Below the pieces are notes generated by a model that was given only the letters and a program-made list of their open reading frames with translations, had not been told where the DNA came from and ran no database searches. A stretch of DNA of 15,103 nt from JBCDBH01 sp039184055 (GTDB lineage Bacteria; Acidobacteriota; Thermoanaerobaculia; Multivoradales; J023): assembly GCA_039184055.1 (NCBI GenBank), contig JBCDBH010000122.1, positions 1-15,103 of the forward strand, given 5' to 3'. Below, one piece after another: positions 1-6,411 of the stretch (its first letter is position 1; each line of letters starts with the position of its first letter). Position numbers and translations under genes: made by a program.

Positions 1-23
1 CTTGCCCAAACAGGATCGGACAT
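1..23 (-). CDS. Possible start of dnaX (DNA polymerase III tau/gamma), partial
   Basis: Only the first seven codons would lie in the window: on the minus strand an ATG at 23-21 opens a frame reading MSDPVWA and runs off the left edge. This resembles the start of many DnaX proteins, where a short leader is followed by VLARKYRP-like sequence, but seven residues cannot establish identity. The main argument is context: tadA, SRP RNA and dnaX are neighbours in several bacteria, for example Bacillus subtilis. A competing start, ATGATG at about 45-40 in another frame behind an AGGA motif, is also possible. Treat this as a hint only. Confidence 0.3.
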
Positions 24-78
24 CTCGCCCTGCAATCGCCATCATATCTTCCTGGCTGCGAATCGGCGGTCGGCTGCT

Positions 79-209
79 GCCGTGGTCGGCGAAGGGTTCC
101 GGCGAATCTGCGGCACCCGGCACATGAACCTTAGTGCTGCTCCCTTCCAGGCCTGACACGGTTCGGATCTGGCCAGTGCACAGGACCCGAACCCTTCGCC
201 CACCACGGC
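79..209 (-). ncRNA. ffs: Signal recognition particle RNA (4.5S / small SRP RNA)
   Basis: On the minus strand this contains the SRP RNA domain IV signature: GTGTCAGGCC, the GGAA tetraloop, then GGGAGCAGCAC, followed by TAAGG, at about 160-130. The two ends form a long closing helix: GCCGTGGTGGGCGAAGGGTTC at the 5' end (209-189) pairs with GAACCCTTCGCCGACCACGGC at the 3' end (99-79) with one mismatch. That gives a rod of about 131 nt, slightly longer than the E. coli 4.5S RNA and without a visible Alu domain. The RNA binds Ffh and targets nascent membrane proteins to FtsY and the translocon. Exact ends are inferred from the helix and the upstream promoter and may be off by a few bases. Confidence 0.93.
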
Positions 210-221
210 GCTGGATTCAAC

Positions 222-250
222 ATCGTACGCGGCTGGCTCGAGCTTGTAAA
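222..250 (-). promoter_or_regulatory. Sigma70-type promoter of ffs
   Basis: On the minus strand TTTACA (250-245, one mismatch to the -35 consensus) is separated by exactly 17 bp from TACGAT (227-222, 4/6 to the -10 consensus). Initiation would fall at about 215, a few bases before the closing helix of the SRP RNA. Spacing and position fit a housekeeping promoter for this RNA. No experiment supports it. Confidence 0.62.
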
Positions 251-304
251 GCGGGCACGGTGGCGATCCGCACCGTGCCGACCGGGAGGGTGGATCACAA
301 AGGT

Positions 305-334
305 CTGGCATTGCGATCTCTTTCCGATTATGAT
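305..334 (+). promoter_or_regulatory. Candidate promoter for tadA
   Basis: CTGGCA (305-310) and TATGAT (329-334) are separated by 18 bp and resemble a weak sigma70 promoter. Initiation near 341 would give a leader of about 107 nt before the tadA GTG. TTGCGA at 311-316 is a better -35 sequence but sits only 12 bp from the -10 and cannot pair with it. This is the only reasonable promoter seen in the 210-447 gap on this strand. Confidence 0.35.
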
Positions 335-347
335 GAGCGGCCCTGCG

Positions 348-428
348 GAGACTCCGTTCGTTTCGCGAGGGCATTCGTCGTCAACTGAAGTGCCGTGGCG
401 TACGAACGAGTCGCGACCACGGAGTCTC
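348..428 (+). promoter_or_regulatory. Structured leader upstream of tadA with competing stems
   Basis: GAGACTCCGT (348-357) is perfectly complementary to ACGGAGTCTC (419-428). Inside this span CCGTGG (393-398) pairs with CCACGG (417-422). The two stems share bases 419-422, so they cannot form together. Such mutually exclusive stems can act as a switch or attenuator, but no U-tract terminator is visible and the GTG start at 448 is not directly sequestered. The function is unknown. Confidence 0.3.
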
Positions 429-447
429 GCCAGGCGGTTCTTTCAAG

Positions 448-936
448 GTGGAGCTTACAGAAGCATCGAGTCGCACCGACCGTGAGTGGATGGAAGCGGC
501 GCTCGATCTAGCACGGCAAGCGGCGCGATTGGGTGAAGTACCGGTCGGTGCCGTGGTGGTTGCCGGTGACGAGATCATCGCTCGAGCCCACAATCGGCGC
601 GAGCTCGATCAAGATCCGGTCGCCCACGCCGAGGTGCTCGCGCTTCGAGCCGCGGCCGCGGCGGTCGGAAGCTGGCGTCTGGTCGGTTGCACCCTCTACG
701 TGACCCTGGAGCCCTGCGCCATGTGCGCGGGTGCGTTGGTGAACAGCCGAATCGATCGGCTGGTTTACGGCGCCTCCGATCCGAAAGCGGGTTGGTGTGG
801 CTCCCTCGGTGATCTGGTCCGTGATCCACGGCTCAACCACCGCTTGGTCGTCGAATCCGGTGTTGCCGCCGATGAGAGTCGCGCACTGTTGAAGACGTTT
901 TTCAAGCGTTTGCGCGCCAAGAGCGCAGGTCCTTGA
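448..936 (+). CDS. tadA: tRNA-specific adenosine deaminase TadA
   Basis: 162 residues. The enzyme deaminates adenosine 34 (wobble) of tRNA-Arg(ACG) to inosine. Its cytidine-deaminase-type zinc site is plain: HAE at residues 60-62 (zinc ligand H60, proton shuttle E62) and PCAMC at 89-93 (zinc ligands C90 and C93). The N-terminal REW.EAALDLARQAARLGEVPVGAVVV aligns well with the E. coli enzyme, which supports the GTG start at 448. The RBS is weak (AAGG almost touching the start), and an internal ATG at 490 would remove 14 residues, including part of helix 1. The gene is divergent from ffs and is followed by two tRNA-Ser genes. The length is normal for the family. Confidence 0.95.
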   Translation: MELTEASSRTDREWMEAALDLARQAARLGEVPVGAVVVAGDEIIARAHNRRELDQDPVAHAEVLALRAAAAAVGSWRLVGCTLYVTLEPCAMCAGALVNSRIDRLVYGASDPKAGWCGSLGDLVRDPRLNHRLVVESGVAADESRALLKTFFKRLRAKSAGP

Positions 937-950
937 CAGCCAAGGCTCGC

Positions 951-1040
951 GGAGAGGTGACCGAGTGGTCGAAGGTGCACGATTGGAAATCGTGTGTAGG
1001 GGAAACTCTACCGAGGGTTCGAATCCCTCTCTCTCCGCCA
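951..1040 (+). tRNA. tRNA-Ser (anticodon GGA), CCA encoded
   Basis: 90 nt with a class II long variable arm. The acceptor GGAGAGG pairs with TCTCTCC (one G-U), followed by discriminator G and an encoded CCA at 1038-1040. The anticodon loop TTGGAAA places GGA at 985-987, which reads UCC and UCU. The variable-arm hairpin TGTAGGGGAAACTCTACC and the T loop GTTCGAATC are clear. It starts 14 nt after the tadA stop and may be cotranscribed with it. Confidence 0.97.
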
Positions 1041-1047
1041 TAGAATC

Positions 1048-1097
1048 GTGATTCGGATGATCCGAATCGACAGAGCGATTCGGATGACCCGAATCAC
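1048..1097 (+). repeat. Twin palindromes between the two tRNA-Ser genes
   Basis: Two near-identical 19-nt palindromes lie in tandem: GATTCGGATGATCCGAATC (1050-1068) and GATTCGGATGACCCGAATC (1077-1095), which differ at one base. Each folds as a short hairpin. The outer arms GTGATTCGG (1048-1056) and CCGAATCAC (1089-1097) are also complementary, so the whole element can form one long stem. There is no U tract, so a terminator is unlikely. A role in processing of the tRNA precursor is possible. Confidence 0.7.
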
Positions 1098-1114
1098 AAC
1101 AGGATCCCGTTCGC

Positions 1115-1204
1115 GGAGAGGTGCCGGAGTGGTCGAACGGGGCGGTCTCGAAAACCGTTGACCGCGCAAGCGGTCCGTGGGTTCGAATCCCACCCTCTCC
1201 GCCA
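1115..1204 (+). tRNA. tRNA-Ser (anticodon CGA), CCA encoded
   Basis: 90 nt, class II. The acceptor GGAGAGG pairs with CCTCTCC, then discriminator G and an encoded CCA ending at 1204. The anticodon CGA at 1149-1151 (loop CTCGAAA) reads UCG. The long variable arm GACCGCGCAAGCGGTC and the T loop GTTCGAATC are typical. It shares the acceptor and T arm with the upstream tRNA-Ser(GGA), from which it is 74 nt away. Confidence 0.97.
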
Positions 1205-1218
1205 TGTATCGCTATCCG

Positions 1219-1241
1219 GGCCTGTGCCGTCGGCACGGGCC
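1219..1241 (+). promoter_or_regulatory. Hairpin between tRNA-Ser(CGA) and rpmH
   Basis: GGCCTGTGCC (1219-1228) and GGCACGGGCC (1232-1241) form a 10-bp stem with one U-G pair and a 3-nt loop. It lies 14 nt after the tRNA and 26 nt before the rpmH start. The following bases are AAACCGAC, not a U tract, so a classical terminator is unlikely. It could protect processed ends or modulate readthrough from the tRNA genes into rpmH. Confidence 0.5.
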
Positions 1242-1267
1242 AAACCGACATAACGAGGTCGAATACC

Positions 1268-1402
1268 GTGAAACGTACGTTTCAACCGAATAATCGCCGT
1301 CGCCACAAGAAACACGGATTTCTTGTCCGGATGAAGACTCGTCAGGGGCGCGCCGTGCTGGCGCGTCGTCGCCGCAAAGGCCGCAAGCGTCTGGCCGTTT
1401 GA
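1268..1402 (+). CDS. rpmH: 50S ribosomal protein L34
   Basis: 44 residues, starting at GTG with GAGG about 9 nt upstream. The sequence is unmistakable L34: it opens MKRTFQPNNRRRHKKHGF, contains the conserved RMKTRQGR and ends RRRRKGRKRLAV. It is a small, highly basic protein of the large subunit. It begins the conserved rpmH-rnpA-yidD-yidC-jag cluster, with rnpA only 6 nt downstream. The upstream neighbours are tRNA genes rather than dnaA, so this copy of the cluster is not in the classical dnaA-rpmH arrangement. Confidence 0.97.
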   Translation: MKRTFQPNNRRRHKKHGFLVRMKTRQGRAVLARRRRKGRKRLAV

Positions 1403-1408
1403 TCCACG

Positions 1409-1798
1409 ATGTCCGCACCGGGCGCGGAGCGCTTCCGTGCCGAGGATCGTCTGCGACAGAGCGCGGATTTCTCCCGGTGCTACCGTCGCGGTCGACGGCG
1501 GCGCGGATTTCTGCTCATGTTGGTGACACACCGCAACGATACCGGGCGCCCGAGGCTCGGCATCACCGCTTCGCGCAAAGTCGGTAACGCCGTGGTCAGG
1601 AACCGCGTCAAGCGGCGGATCCGCGAAATCTTCCGGCGGCTACCCCAGCGCTCCCAGCTTCCCTCACTCGATATCGTGGTGCATGTTCACCCTACGGCGG
1701 GACGTGCATCGTTCGACGACCTGTCGACCGAGCTGAGCCATCATCTCGGCTCGCTGCTTCGATCGTCATCGAGCCGGTCAGAGCGAGGTCGCGGATGA
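1409..1798 (+). CDS. rnpA: Ribonuclease P protein component
   Basis: 129 residues. RnpA is the protein subunit of RNase P, which removes 5' leaders from tRNA precursors. The family core is present: RLRQSADFSRCYRRGRR near residues 14-30 and the RNR motif NAVVRNRVKRRIREIFR at 60-76, the basic helix that contacts the catalytic RNA. Translation is probably coupled to rpmH, 6 nt upstream; no strong RBS of its own is seen. The C-terminal tail (residues about 115-129) is rich in Ser and Arg and is unlikely to be conserved. Two tRNA genes lie just upstream, a fitting but probably coincidental neighbourhood. Confidence 0.95.
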   Translation: MSAPGAERFRAEDRLRQSADFSRCYRRGRRRRGFLLMLVTHRNDTGRPRLGITASRKVGNAVVRNRVKRRIREIFRRLPQRSQLPSLDIVVHVHPTAGRASFDDLSTELSHHLGSLLRSSSSRSERGRG

Positions 1799-1808
1799 GA
1801 GGTCGCGC

Positions 1809-2015
1809 ATGAGCAGTCTCATGGTCGCGATCTTGAAAGCGTACAAGCGTTGGCTGTCTCCGCTCTTGCCGCCAGCGTGTCGCTTTACCCCCACTTGTTC
1901 TGAATATGCGATGCTCGCGGTTCGTAAACACGGTTTGGCAAAAGGGTCGGCGCTCGCATTCTGGCGACTGCTACGCTGTCAGCCCTTTCATCCCGGTGGC
2001 GTCGATCTCCCCTGA
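1809..2015 (+). CDS. yidD: Membrane protein insertion efficiency factor YidD
   Basis: 68 residues. The YidD family is recognised by the pattern YKRWLSPLLPPACRFTPTCS (residues 12-31) with cysteines 24, 30 and 57, and by the C-terminal CQPFHPGGVD. Known members are small inner-membrane-associated proteins that help YidC insert proteins. The chosen ATG at 1809 has AGAGG about 7 nt upstream; an ATG at 1821 is an alternative that would remove four residues. It lies 10 nt after rnpA and 42 nt before yidC, its usual place. Confidence 0.94.
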   Translation: MSSLMVAILKAYKRWLSPLLPPACRFTPTCSEYAMLAVRKHGLAKGSALAFWRLLRCQPFHPGGVDLP

Positions 2016-2057
2016 GACGTCGCAACGGCTTTTCCAGGAAACTCGACAAGAAAGGAC

Positions 2058-3899
2058 ATGACGGTGGAGACTCGCCGGCTGATCCTCGCCTTCGCTCTGT
2101 CGTTCATTGTCATCTTCGCCTACCAGGCGTTTTTCGCGCCGCCGATTCCACCACCGGTGGATTTCGAAGCAGCCGAGGAAACGAGTGGCGACGATCGTTT
2201 CGCCGACGATCGAGACTCGTCGACCGACGAGACGTCTCGGGTTCCTGATGACGCGGTCACCGAACCTTCGTCGAGCGAGCTCGCGTCGTCGCTCGCGGAC
2301 GAGACGGTCGAACCGGCTCCACCCGCCGAGCCGCCGCTCGCCGCCGAATACGAAACCCCGCATGTCGTCGAGACCGAGACGCTGCGCGCTCAGTTCACCA
2401 ATCGTGGCGCGCAGCTGGTGTCGTATGTGGTCCTGCGTGACCGCGGCGCCGATGGGCAGCCTCTCGACCTGGTCCGCGAGCGCGGCGCCGATCTCTTTCC
2501 GTTCGCGCTCTACGACGCCGATGGTCAGCCCCACCCGCTCAACGACGGTCTGTTCACCGTCGAGGAACGTGTCTCCGACGATGGCGTGACCACCGTCACC
2601 TTCCGGCATCGAAGCACGCGCGGTGACGCCACCAAGATATTTCGCTTTCGTCCCGATGGCTTGCTCGAAGTCACGATCGACGTCGCCGACGAAGCCGGCT
2701 GGAGCACGCTGGTCGGCCCGGGCCTCCGCAATCCGGATGCCGACGAAGACGAGCGATGGCTACAGCGCAAGGCGGGTTACAAGCGTGGCGAGGATGCCGA
2801 GACGTTCGAGCCCAAGAAGCGTAAAGAGCCGCTGATCGTCCTCGGCGACAGCCTCGATTGGTTGACGCTCGAAGACAATTACTTTCTCGCCGCGGTGGTG
2901 CCGCGCGAAGGCGTACGCGAGGCGGTGTTCGTTCCGTTCAAAGAGCATGAGGAGATTCGCGCCGATGAGCCGCGTTTCGTTCCCCTCGAGGCGGGTGAAG
3001 ACGATGAGCGCACGGCGATCGAAATTCGCCTGCGGAGCGGACGGGAGCCGATCGAGCTGGTCACGTACTTTGGCGCCAAGCGCTACGACGAGCTCCGCCA
3101 GCTACCCTACGGTCTCAACGAAACCGTTCGCTGGGGCTTTCTCGGCTTTCTGATCAAGCCGCTCTATTTCGGTCTCGAGTGGATCCACACCAACGTCGTA
3201 GCCAACTACGGCTGGGCGATCATCTTGATGACCCTGCTCATCAAGCTGCTCTTCTTCCCGCTTACCCACAAAGCACAGCAGTCGATGCTCAAGATGCAGG
3301 AGTTGAGCCCGAAGATCCAATCGCTGCGCAACAAGTATCGACCCAAGCTCAAAGACAAGAACGGTCGCCCCAATCCCGAAGCTCAGCGGCAGATGAACGA
3401 AGAGATGATGCGTCTCTACAAGGAGACGGGCGCCAATCCAGCCATGGGTTGCTTGCCCATGCTCATCCAGCTGCCGGTCTTCTACGCATTCTTTCGACTC
3501 TTGTCGACCGCGGTCGAGCTACGCAACGCGCCGTGGTTGGGGTGGCTGCAGGATCTATCCAAACCGGATCCGATCTACCTGTTGCCGATCGGGATGTTGG
3601 TCACCAGCGTTTTGCTCCAGCGGATGACTCCCCCACCACCCGATCCGATGCAGCGACGCATGATGCAGATGATGCCGATCATGTTCGGCTTGTTTGCCAT
3701 CGCGTTTCCCGCTGGCTTGGTTCTCTACTGGATGACCAACAATCTACTGAGCATGGTCCAGACATCGATTTACATGCGGAGCCGTAACCGACAAAAAGCT
3801 GCCGAAAGCGCCAACTCGTCACCACGTAAAGAATCGGCGGACGAGGAAGAGGACAGTGAGTCGAAAGACTCGTCGGGCAAGGGCAGACGGAGGAGCTGA
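2058..3899 (+). CDS. yidC: Membrane protein insertase YidC
   Basis: 613 residues, ATG preceded by AAAGGAC. YidC inserts and folds inner-membrane proteins, alone or with SecYEG. The order is: TM1 at about 8-27; a Glu/Asp/Ser/Pro-rich linker to about 95; a large beta-type periplasmic domain to about 345; then the Oxa1 core from about 359, with W-G-F-L-G-F-L, a TM containing TLLIKLLFFPLT, a cytoplasmic basic loop (about 405-450), and three further TMs ending near 567. The tail (575-613) is charged and low in complexity. The groove position occupied by Arg in E. coli (R366) is Lys396 here, a conservative change. Such a periplasmic domain marks a diderm. The stop overlaps the jag start by one base (TGATG). 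Confidence 0.97.
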   Translation: MTVETRRLILAFALSFIVIFAYQAFFAPPIPPPVDFEAAEETSGDDRFADDRDSSTDETSRVPDDAVTEPSSSELASSLADETVEPAPPAEPPLAAEYETPHVVETETLRAQFTNRGAQLVSYVVLRDRGADGQPLDLVRERGADLFPFALYDADGQPHPLNDGLFTVEERVSDDGVTTVTFRHRSTRGDATKIFRFRPDGLLEVTIDVADEAGWSTLVGPGLRNPDADEDERWLQRKAGYKRGEDAETFEPKKRKEPLIVLGDSLDWLTLEDNYFLAAVVPREGVREAVFVPFKEHEEIRADEPRFVPLEAGEDDERTAIEIRLRSGREPIELVTYFGAKRYDELRQLPYGLNETVRWGFLGFLIKPLYFGLEWIHTNVVANYGWAIILMTLLIKLLFFPLTHKAQQSMLKMQELSPKIQSLRNKYRPKLKDKNGRPNPEAQRQMNEEMMRLYKETGANPAMGCLPMLIQLPVFYAFFRLLSTAVELRNAPWLGWLQDLSKPDPIYLLPIGMLVTSVLLQRMTPPPPDPMQRRMMQMMPIMFGLFAIAFPAGLVLYWMTNNLLSMVQTSIYMRSRNRQKAAESANSSPRKESADEEEDSESKDSSGKGRRRS

Positions 3900-5092
3900 T
3901 GGCGAGACAATTCTTTTCTGGAAGATCACTCGAACAAGCCGTCCTGGCGGCGGCGAGTCACTACGGAACCGACCCGGAACGTGTCGCGTATACGGTGCGC
4001 GAGAAAAAGCACGGCTTCATCAAGGTGCGACGGAACACCGTCATCGAGGTCGATCCCGACGCGCCGCTTCGCCCGGAGGGTGAGGAGGTTCCGTGGCAGC
4101 CCAAGCTCGATGGCCGAACCCAGCCACCACCGGTGATGAGTCTTCCCGAAGCACGTGCCGGACGCTCGGCGGGGCCAGCGGCGTCTGAGCCTTCCACAAG
4201 CGAGCCTTCGGGGAGCGTGCCGGCGGCGCGCGCGCCCAAAGAGGATGACAACGATGACGGCCCGGTCAGCGCGAGCTCGATCGTCGATGATTTCGACGAT
4301 TTCGAGGACTTCGACGAGGCCGACGACGATGATCCGATCGACGAGCCGGTCGTGGTCGACCTGGAACAAACCGATGATCCGGTCGAGGCTCTCGACCGCG
4401 CGGCGAGCGCGCTCACCCGCCTCGGACGACTCGATTTGCTGTGGGAAGTGCAGGAGCAAAGCTTGGGCGACGGCTGGATCGTCGACTTCACCGGGCCATC
4501 GGCGAAGAAAATGATGGTCGCGAAGGGCGGGTTGCTCGAAGCGTTCGATCATCTTTTGCCGCGCGTCGCGCGTGGCTATTACGGTGACGCGGTACCCGCC
4601 AATGCCGATTGCAACGGCAGCAAGCACGAAAAAGAACGGAACCTCATCGAACGTGCACGGCGCGCGGCGGACAAAGTCCGTGCGTCGGGTCGTCCTTTCC
4701 GTTTCGATCCGCTCACCGCGGTCGATCGACGGATCATCCACCTGACCCTCAACGATCTCGAGGATGTCTACACCGAGAGCGAAGGGAGAGGTCTCGAAAA
4801 AGTCGTGGTGGTCTTTCCGAGTGACGACATCGCGGCCGCGGATGATGAGCTCGAGGACGACGTCTACGAAGACGACGTGGCCGATGACGCTTGGGACGAT
4901 GAAGAATACGAGGACGACGGCGACGAGTACGAAGATGATGACTCGGACGACGACGAGTACGAAGACGACGATGAAGAATACGAGGACGACGACGAGTACG
5001 AAGACGACGATGAAGAATACGAGGACGATGACGAGTACGAAGACGACGATGAAGAATACGAGGACGACGATGACTACGAGGATGATGACTGA
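3899..5092 (+). CDS. jag: Jag/KhpB-type RNA-binding protein with acidic repeat tail
   Basis: 397 residues. Domains in order: Jag_N (1-51; starts MARQFFSGRSLEQAV, with the KKHGFIKVRR core); a disordered acidic linker (about 55-165); a KH-like domain (about 165-225, VDFTGPSAKKMMVAKGG); R3H (about 250-305, with R277 and H281 in DRRIIHLTL and TESEGRGLEKVVVVFP). The KH GxxG loop reads A208-K-G-G, missing the first glycine, so RNA binding by that domain may be altered. After residue 310 nothing but an Asp/Glu/Tyr tail follows, with three 13-residue repeats. Family members bind RNA and influence cell envelope and division in Gram-positives; the role in diderms is less clear. Translation is coupled to yidC. 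Confidence 0.92.
   Translation: MARQFFSGRSLEQAVLAAASHYGTDPERVAYTVREKKHGFIKVRRNTVIEVDPDAPLRPEGEEVPWQPKLDGRTQPPPVMSLPEARAGRSAGPAASEPSTSEPSGSVPAARAPKEDDNDDGPVSASSIVDDFDDFEDFDEADDDDPIDEPVVVDLEQTDDPVEALDRAASALTRLGRLDLLWEVQEQSLGDGWIVDFTGPSAKKMMVAKGGLLEAFDHLLPRVARGYYGDAVPANADCNGSKHEKERNLIERARRAADKVRASGRPFRFDPLTAVDRRIIHLTLNDLEDVYTESEGRGLEKVVVVFPSDDIAAADDELEDDVYEDDVADDAWDDEEYEDDGDEYEDDDSDDDEYEDDDEEYEDDDEYEDDDEEYEDDDEYEDDDEEYEDDDDYEDDD
4952..5068 (+). repeat. Three tandem 39-bp repeats in the jag 3' end
   Basis: Copies begin at 4952, 4991 and 5030, each exactly 39 bp and nearly identical in DNA. Each encodes the 13-residue unit DEYEDDDEEYEDD. A degenerate continuation (DDYEDDD) follows, and a more diverged acidic stretch precedes from about 4850. 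In-frame 39-bp units could expand or contract by slippage without frameshift. Confidence 0.92.
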
Positions 5093-5144
5093 CGCCGAGT
5101 CGACGTCGCGCAGAAACAGCCTCTAGACCGAGTGTCTAGCATAG

Positions 5145-5174
5145 AAAAACGCCCGGGACTTCCCGGGCGTTTTT
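5145..5174 (+). terminator. Bidirectional intrinsic terminator between jag and hmgA
   Basis: AAAAACGCCCGGG, loop ACTT, CCCGGGCGTTTTT: a perfect 13-bp stem with an A tract on one side and a T tract on the other. It can end transcription of the rpmH-jag operon (plus, 53 nt after the jag stop) and of the converging hpd-hmgA genes (minus, 49 nt after the hmgA stop). Confidence 0.93.
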
Positions 5175-5222
5175 GCTTGGCGCGTGTTGCTCGTCGCGCC
5201 GTGGGTACCGACCCGCTTTCGG

Positions 5223-6389
5223 CTAGGCGTGGCGCTCGGGCAACCAGCTGTAGGCGTACTCACCGTCCTCTTTGGCGAGTGCGTCTTTGGTGATGCGCAG
5301 CGGTCGAAAGGTATCGACCATGACCGCCAGCTCCTCGGTTTTCTCCTTGCCGATCGATCCCTCGTAGGTTCCCGGGTGGGGACCGTGTGGGATGCCGTTG
5401 GGATGGACCGTGAACGAGGCACGCTCGATGCCCTTGCGCGACATGAAATCGCCTTCGACGTAGTACAGCACCTCGTCCGAGTCGACGTTCGAGTGGTTGT
5501 ACGGCGCCGGAATCGCTTCGGGGTGGTAGTCGAAGAGCCGCGGGACGAAGGAACAGATCACGAAGCCGGGACCATCGAAGGTCTGATGAACCGGTGGTGG
5601 CTGATGGATACGACCGGTGATCGGTTCGAAATCCTCGATGTTGAAGGCGTACGGCCACAGATGGCCGTCCCAGCCGACCACGTCGAGCGGATGGTGGTCG
5701 TAGACGAAACGCGTGATGCGATCACGTGCCTTGACCCGGACTTCGAACTCACCCGATTCGTCGAAGGTGACCAGCTCGTCCGGCGGTCGCATGTCGCGTT
5801 CGCAGAACGGTGCATGCTCGAGGAACTGACCGTAGTTGTTCAGATAGCGCTTCGGCGGCACAACGTGACCGAAAGACTCGATGACCAGAATGCGTTGCGC
5901 GACATCCGGATCGGGAAGCAGTCGCCACATCACGCCCGTGGGCAGCACGAGGTAGTCACCGGGTCGGTAGCGCAGCAGACCGAATTGGCTTTCGAGGACA
6001 CCGGTGCCATCGTGGATGAAGAGCACTTCGTCGCCGTGGGCGAAGCGATACCAATAGTTCATCGCTTCGGTGGGACGTACCACCGAGAGCACGACGTCTT
6101 GGTTGCCCATCATCGGAACACGACCTTCGACCGCGTCACCTCCCGGTGCGACGTCGTGGCTCTTGAAGTGACGGTGACGGAGGTGCTCGTCGTCTTCATA
6201 GTCGAGCGCGACCCGCCGGTGGACTTCGACTTCGCGTACCTGAGTCGGTGGCCGCAGATGGTAGAGCAGCGATTGGATACCCGCGAAACCGTGAATGCCC
6301 ATCACCTCTTCGTGGTAGAGGCTGCCATCCGGTTGCCGGAATTGTGTGTGCCGCTTGTGTGGCAGATTCCCAAGCTTGAAGTAGTACAT
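5223..6389 (-). CDS. hmgA: Homogentisate 1,2-dioxygenase
   Basis: 388 residues. The enzyme opens the ring of homogentisate with O2 to give maleylacetoacetate, in tyrosine and phenylalanine degradation. It is a cupin-type non-heme Fe(II) enzyme. The likely iron ligands are H299, E306 (or D305) and H335, in YNHSNVDSDEVLYYVEGDF and PHGPHPGTYEGS; the 36-residue spacing of the two histidines equals that in the human enzyme (335/371). At 388 residues it is shorter than the classical 430-445-residue HGD and belongs to a compact bacterial subfamily. The start ATG at 6389 has GGGAGG a few bases upstream. It lies 22 nt after hpd, which makes its substrate, so the two form an operon. No fumarylacetoacetase or isomerase gene is in the window. 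Confidence 0.9.
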   Translation of the reverse strand: MYYFKLGNLPHKRHTQFRQPDGSLYHEEVMGIHGFAGIQSLLYHLRPPTQVREVEVHRRVALDYEDDEHLRHRHFKSHDVAPGGDAVEGRVPMMGNQDVVLSVVRPTEAMNYWYRFAHGDEVLFIHDGTGVLESQFGLLRYRPGDYLVLPTGVMWRLLPDPDVAQRILVIESFGHVVPPKRYLNNYGQFLEHAPFCERDMRPPDELVTFDESGEFEVRVKARDRITRFVYDHHPLDVVGWDGHLWPYAFNIEDFEPITGRIHQPPPVHQTFDGPGFVICSFVPRLFDYHPEAIPAPYNHSNVDSDEVLYYVEGDFMSRKGIERASFTVHPNGIPHGPHPGTYEGSIGKEKTEELAVMVDTFRPLRITKDALAKEDGEYAYSWLPERHA

Positions 6390-6411
6390 CGATGCCTCCC
6401 TGGGGACGATC

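Noticed and set aside
933..938. Perfect TTGACA -35 just before tRNA-Ser(GGA)
   Set aside because: A -10 at the right distance would fall inside the tRNA (about 956-961) and none is seen, so it cannot start this tRNA.
508..1531. Open frames on the minus strand across tadA and the tRNA genes, encoding peptides such as GGIRTHGPLARS and REGFEPSVEF
   Set aside because: These peptides are well-known false translations of the antisense of tRNA-Ser genes. They overlap strongly supported tadA, tRNAs and rpmH.
3243..3245. Lys396 in place of the YidC groove arginine as a loss-of-function change
   Set aside because: Lysine keeps the positive charge at this position. The remaining core is intact, so it is likely a functional YidC.
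3926..4741. Minus-strand open frame opposite jag
   Set aside because: It is a shadow of the acidic codons (GAC, GAT, GAG) of jag and has no domain.
4850..5092. Possible CRISPR-like array because of regular repeats
   Set aside because: The 39-bp units are contiguous without spacers and in frame, so they are coding tandem repeats.
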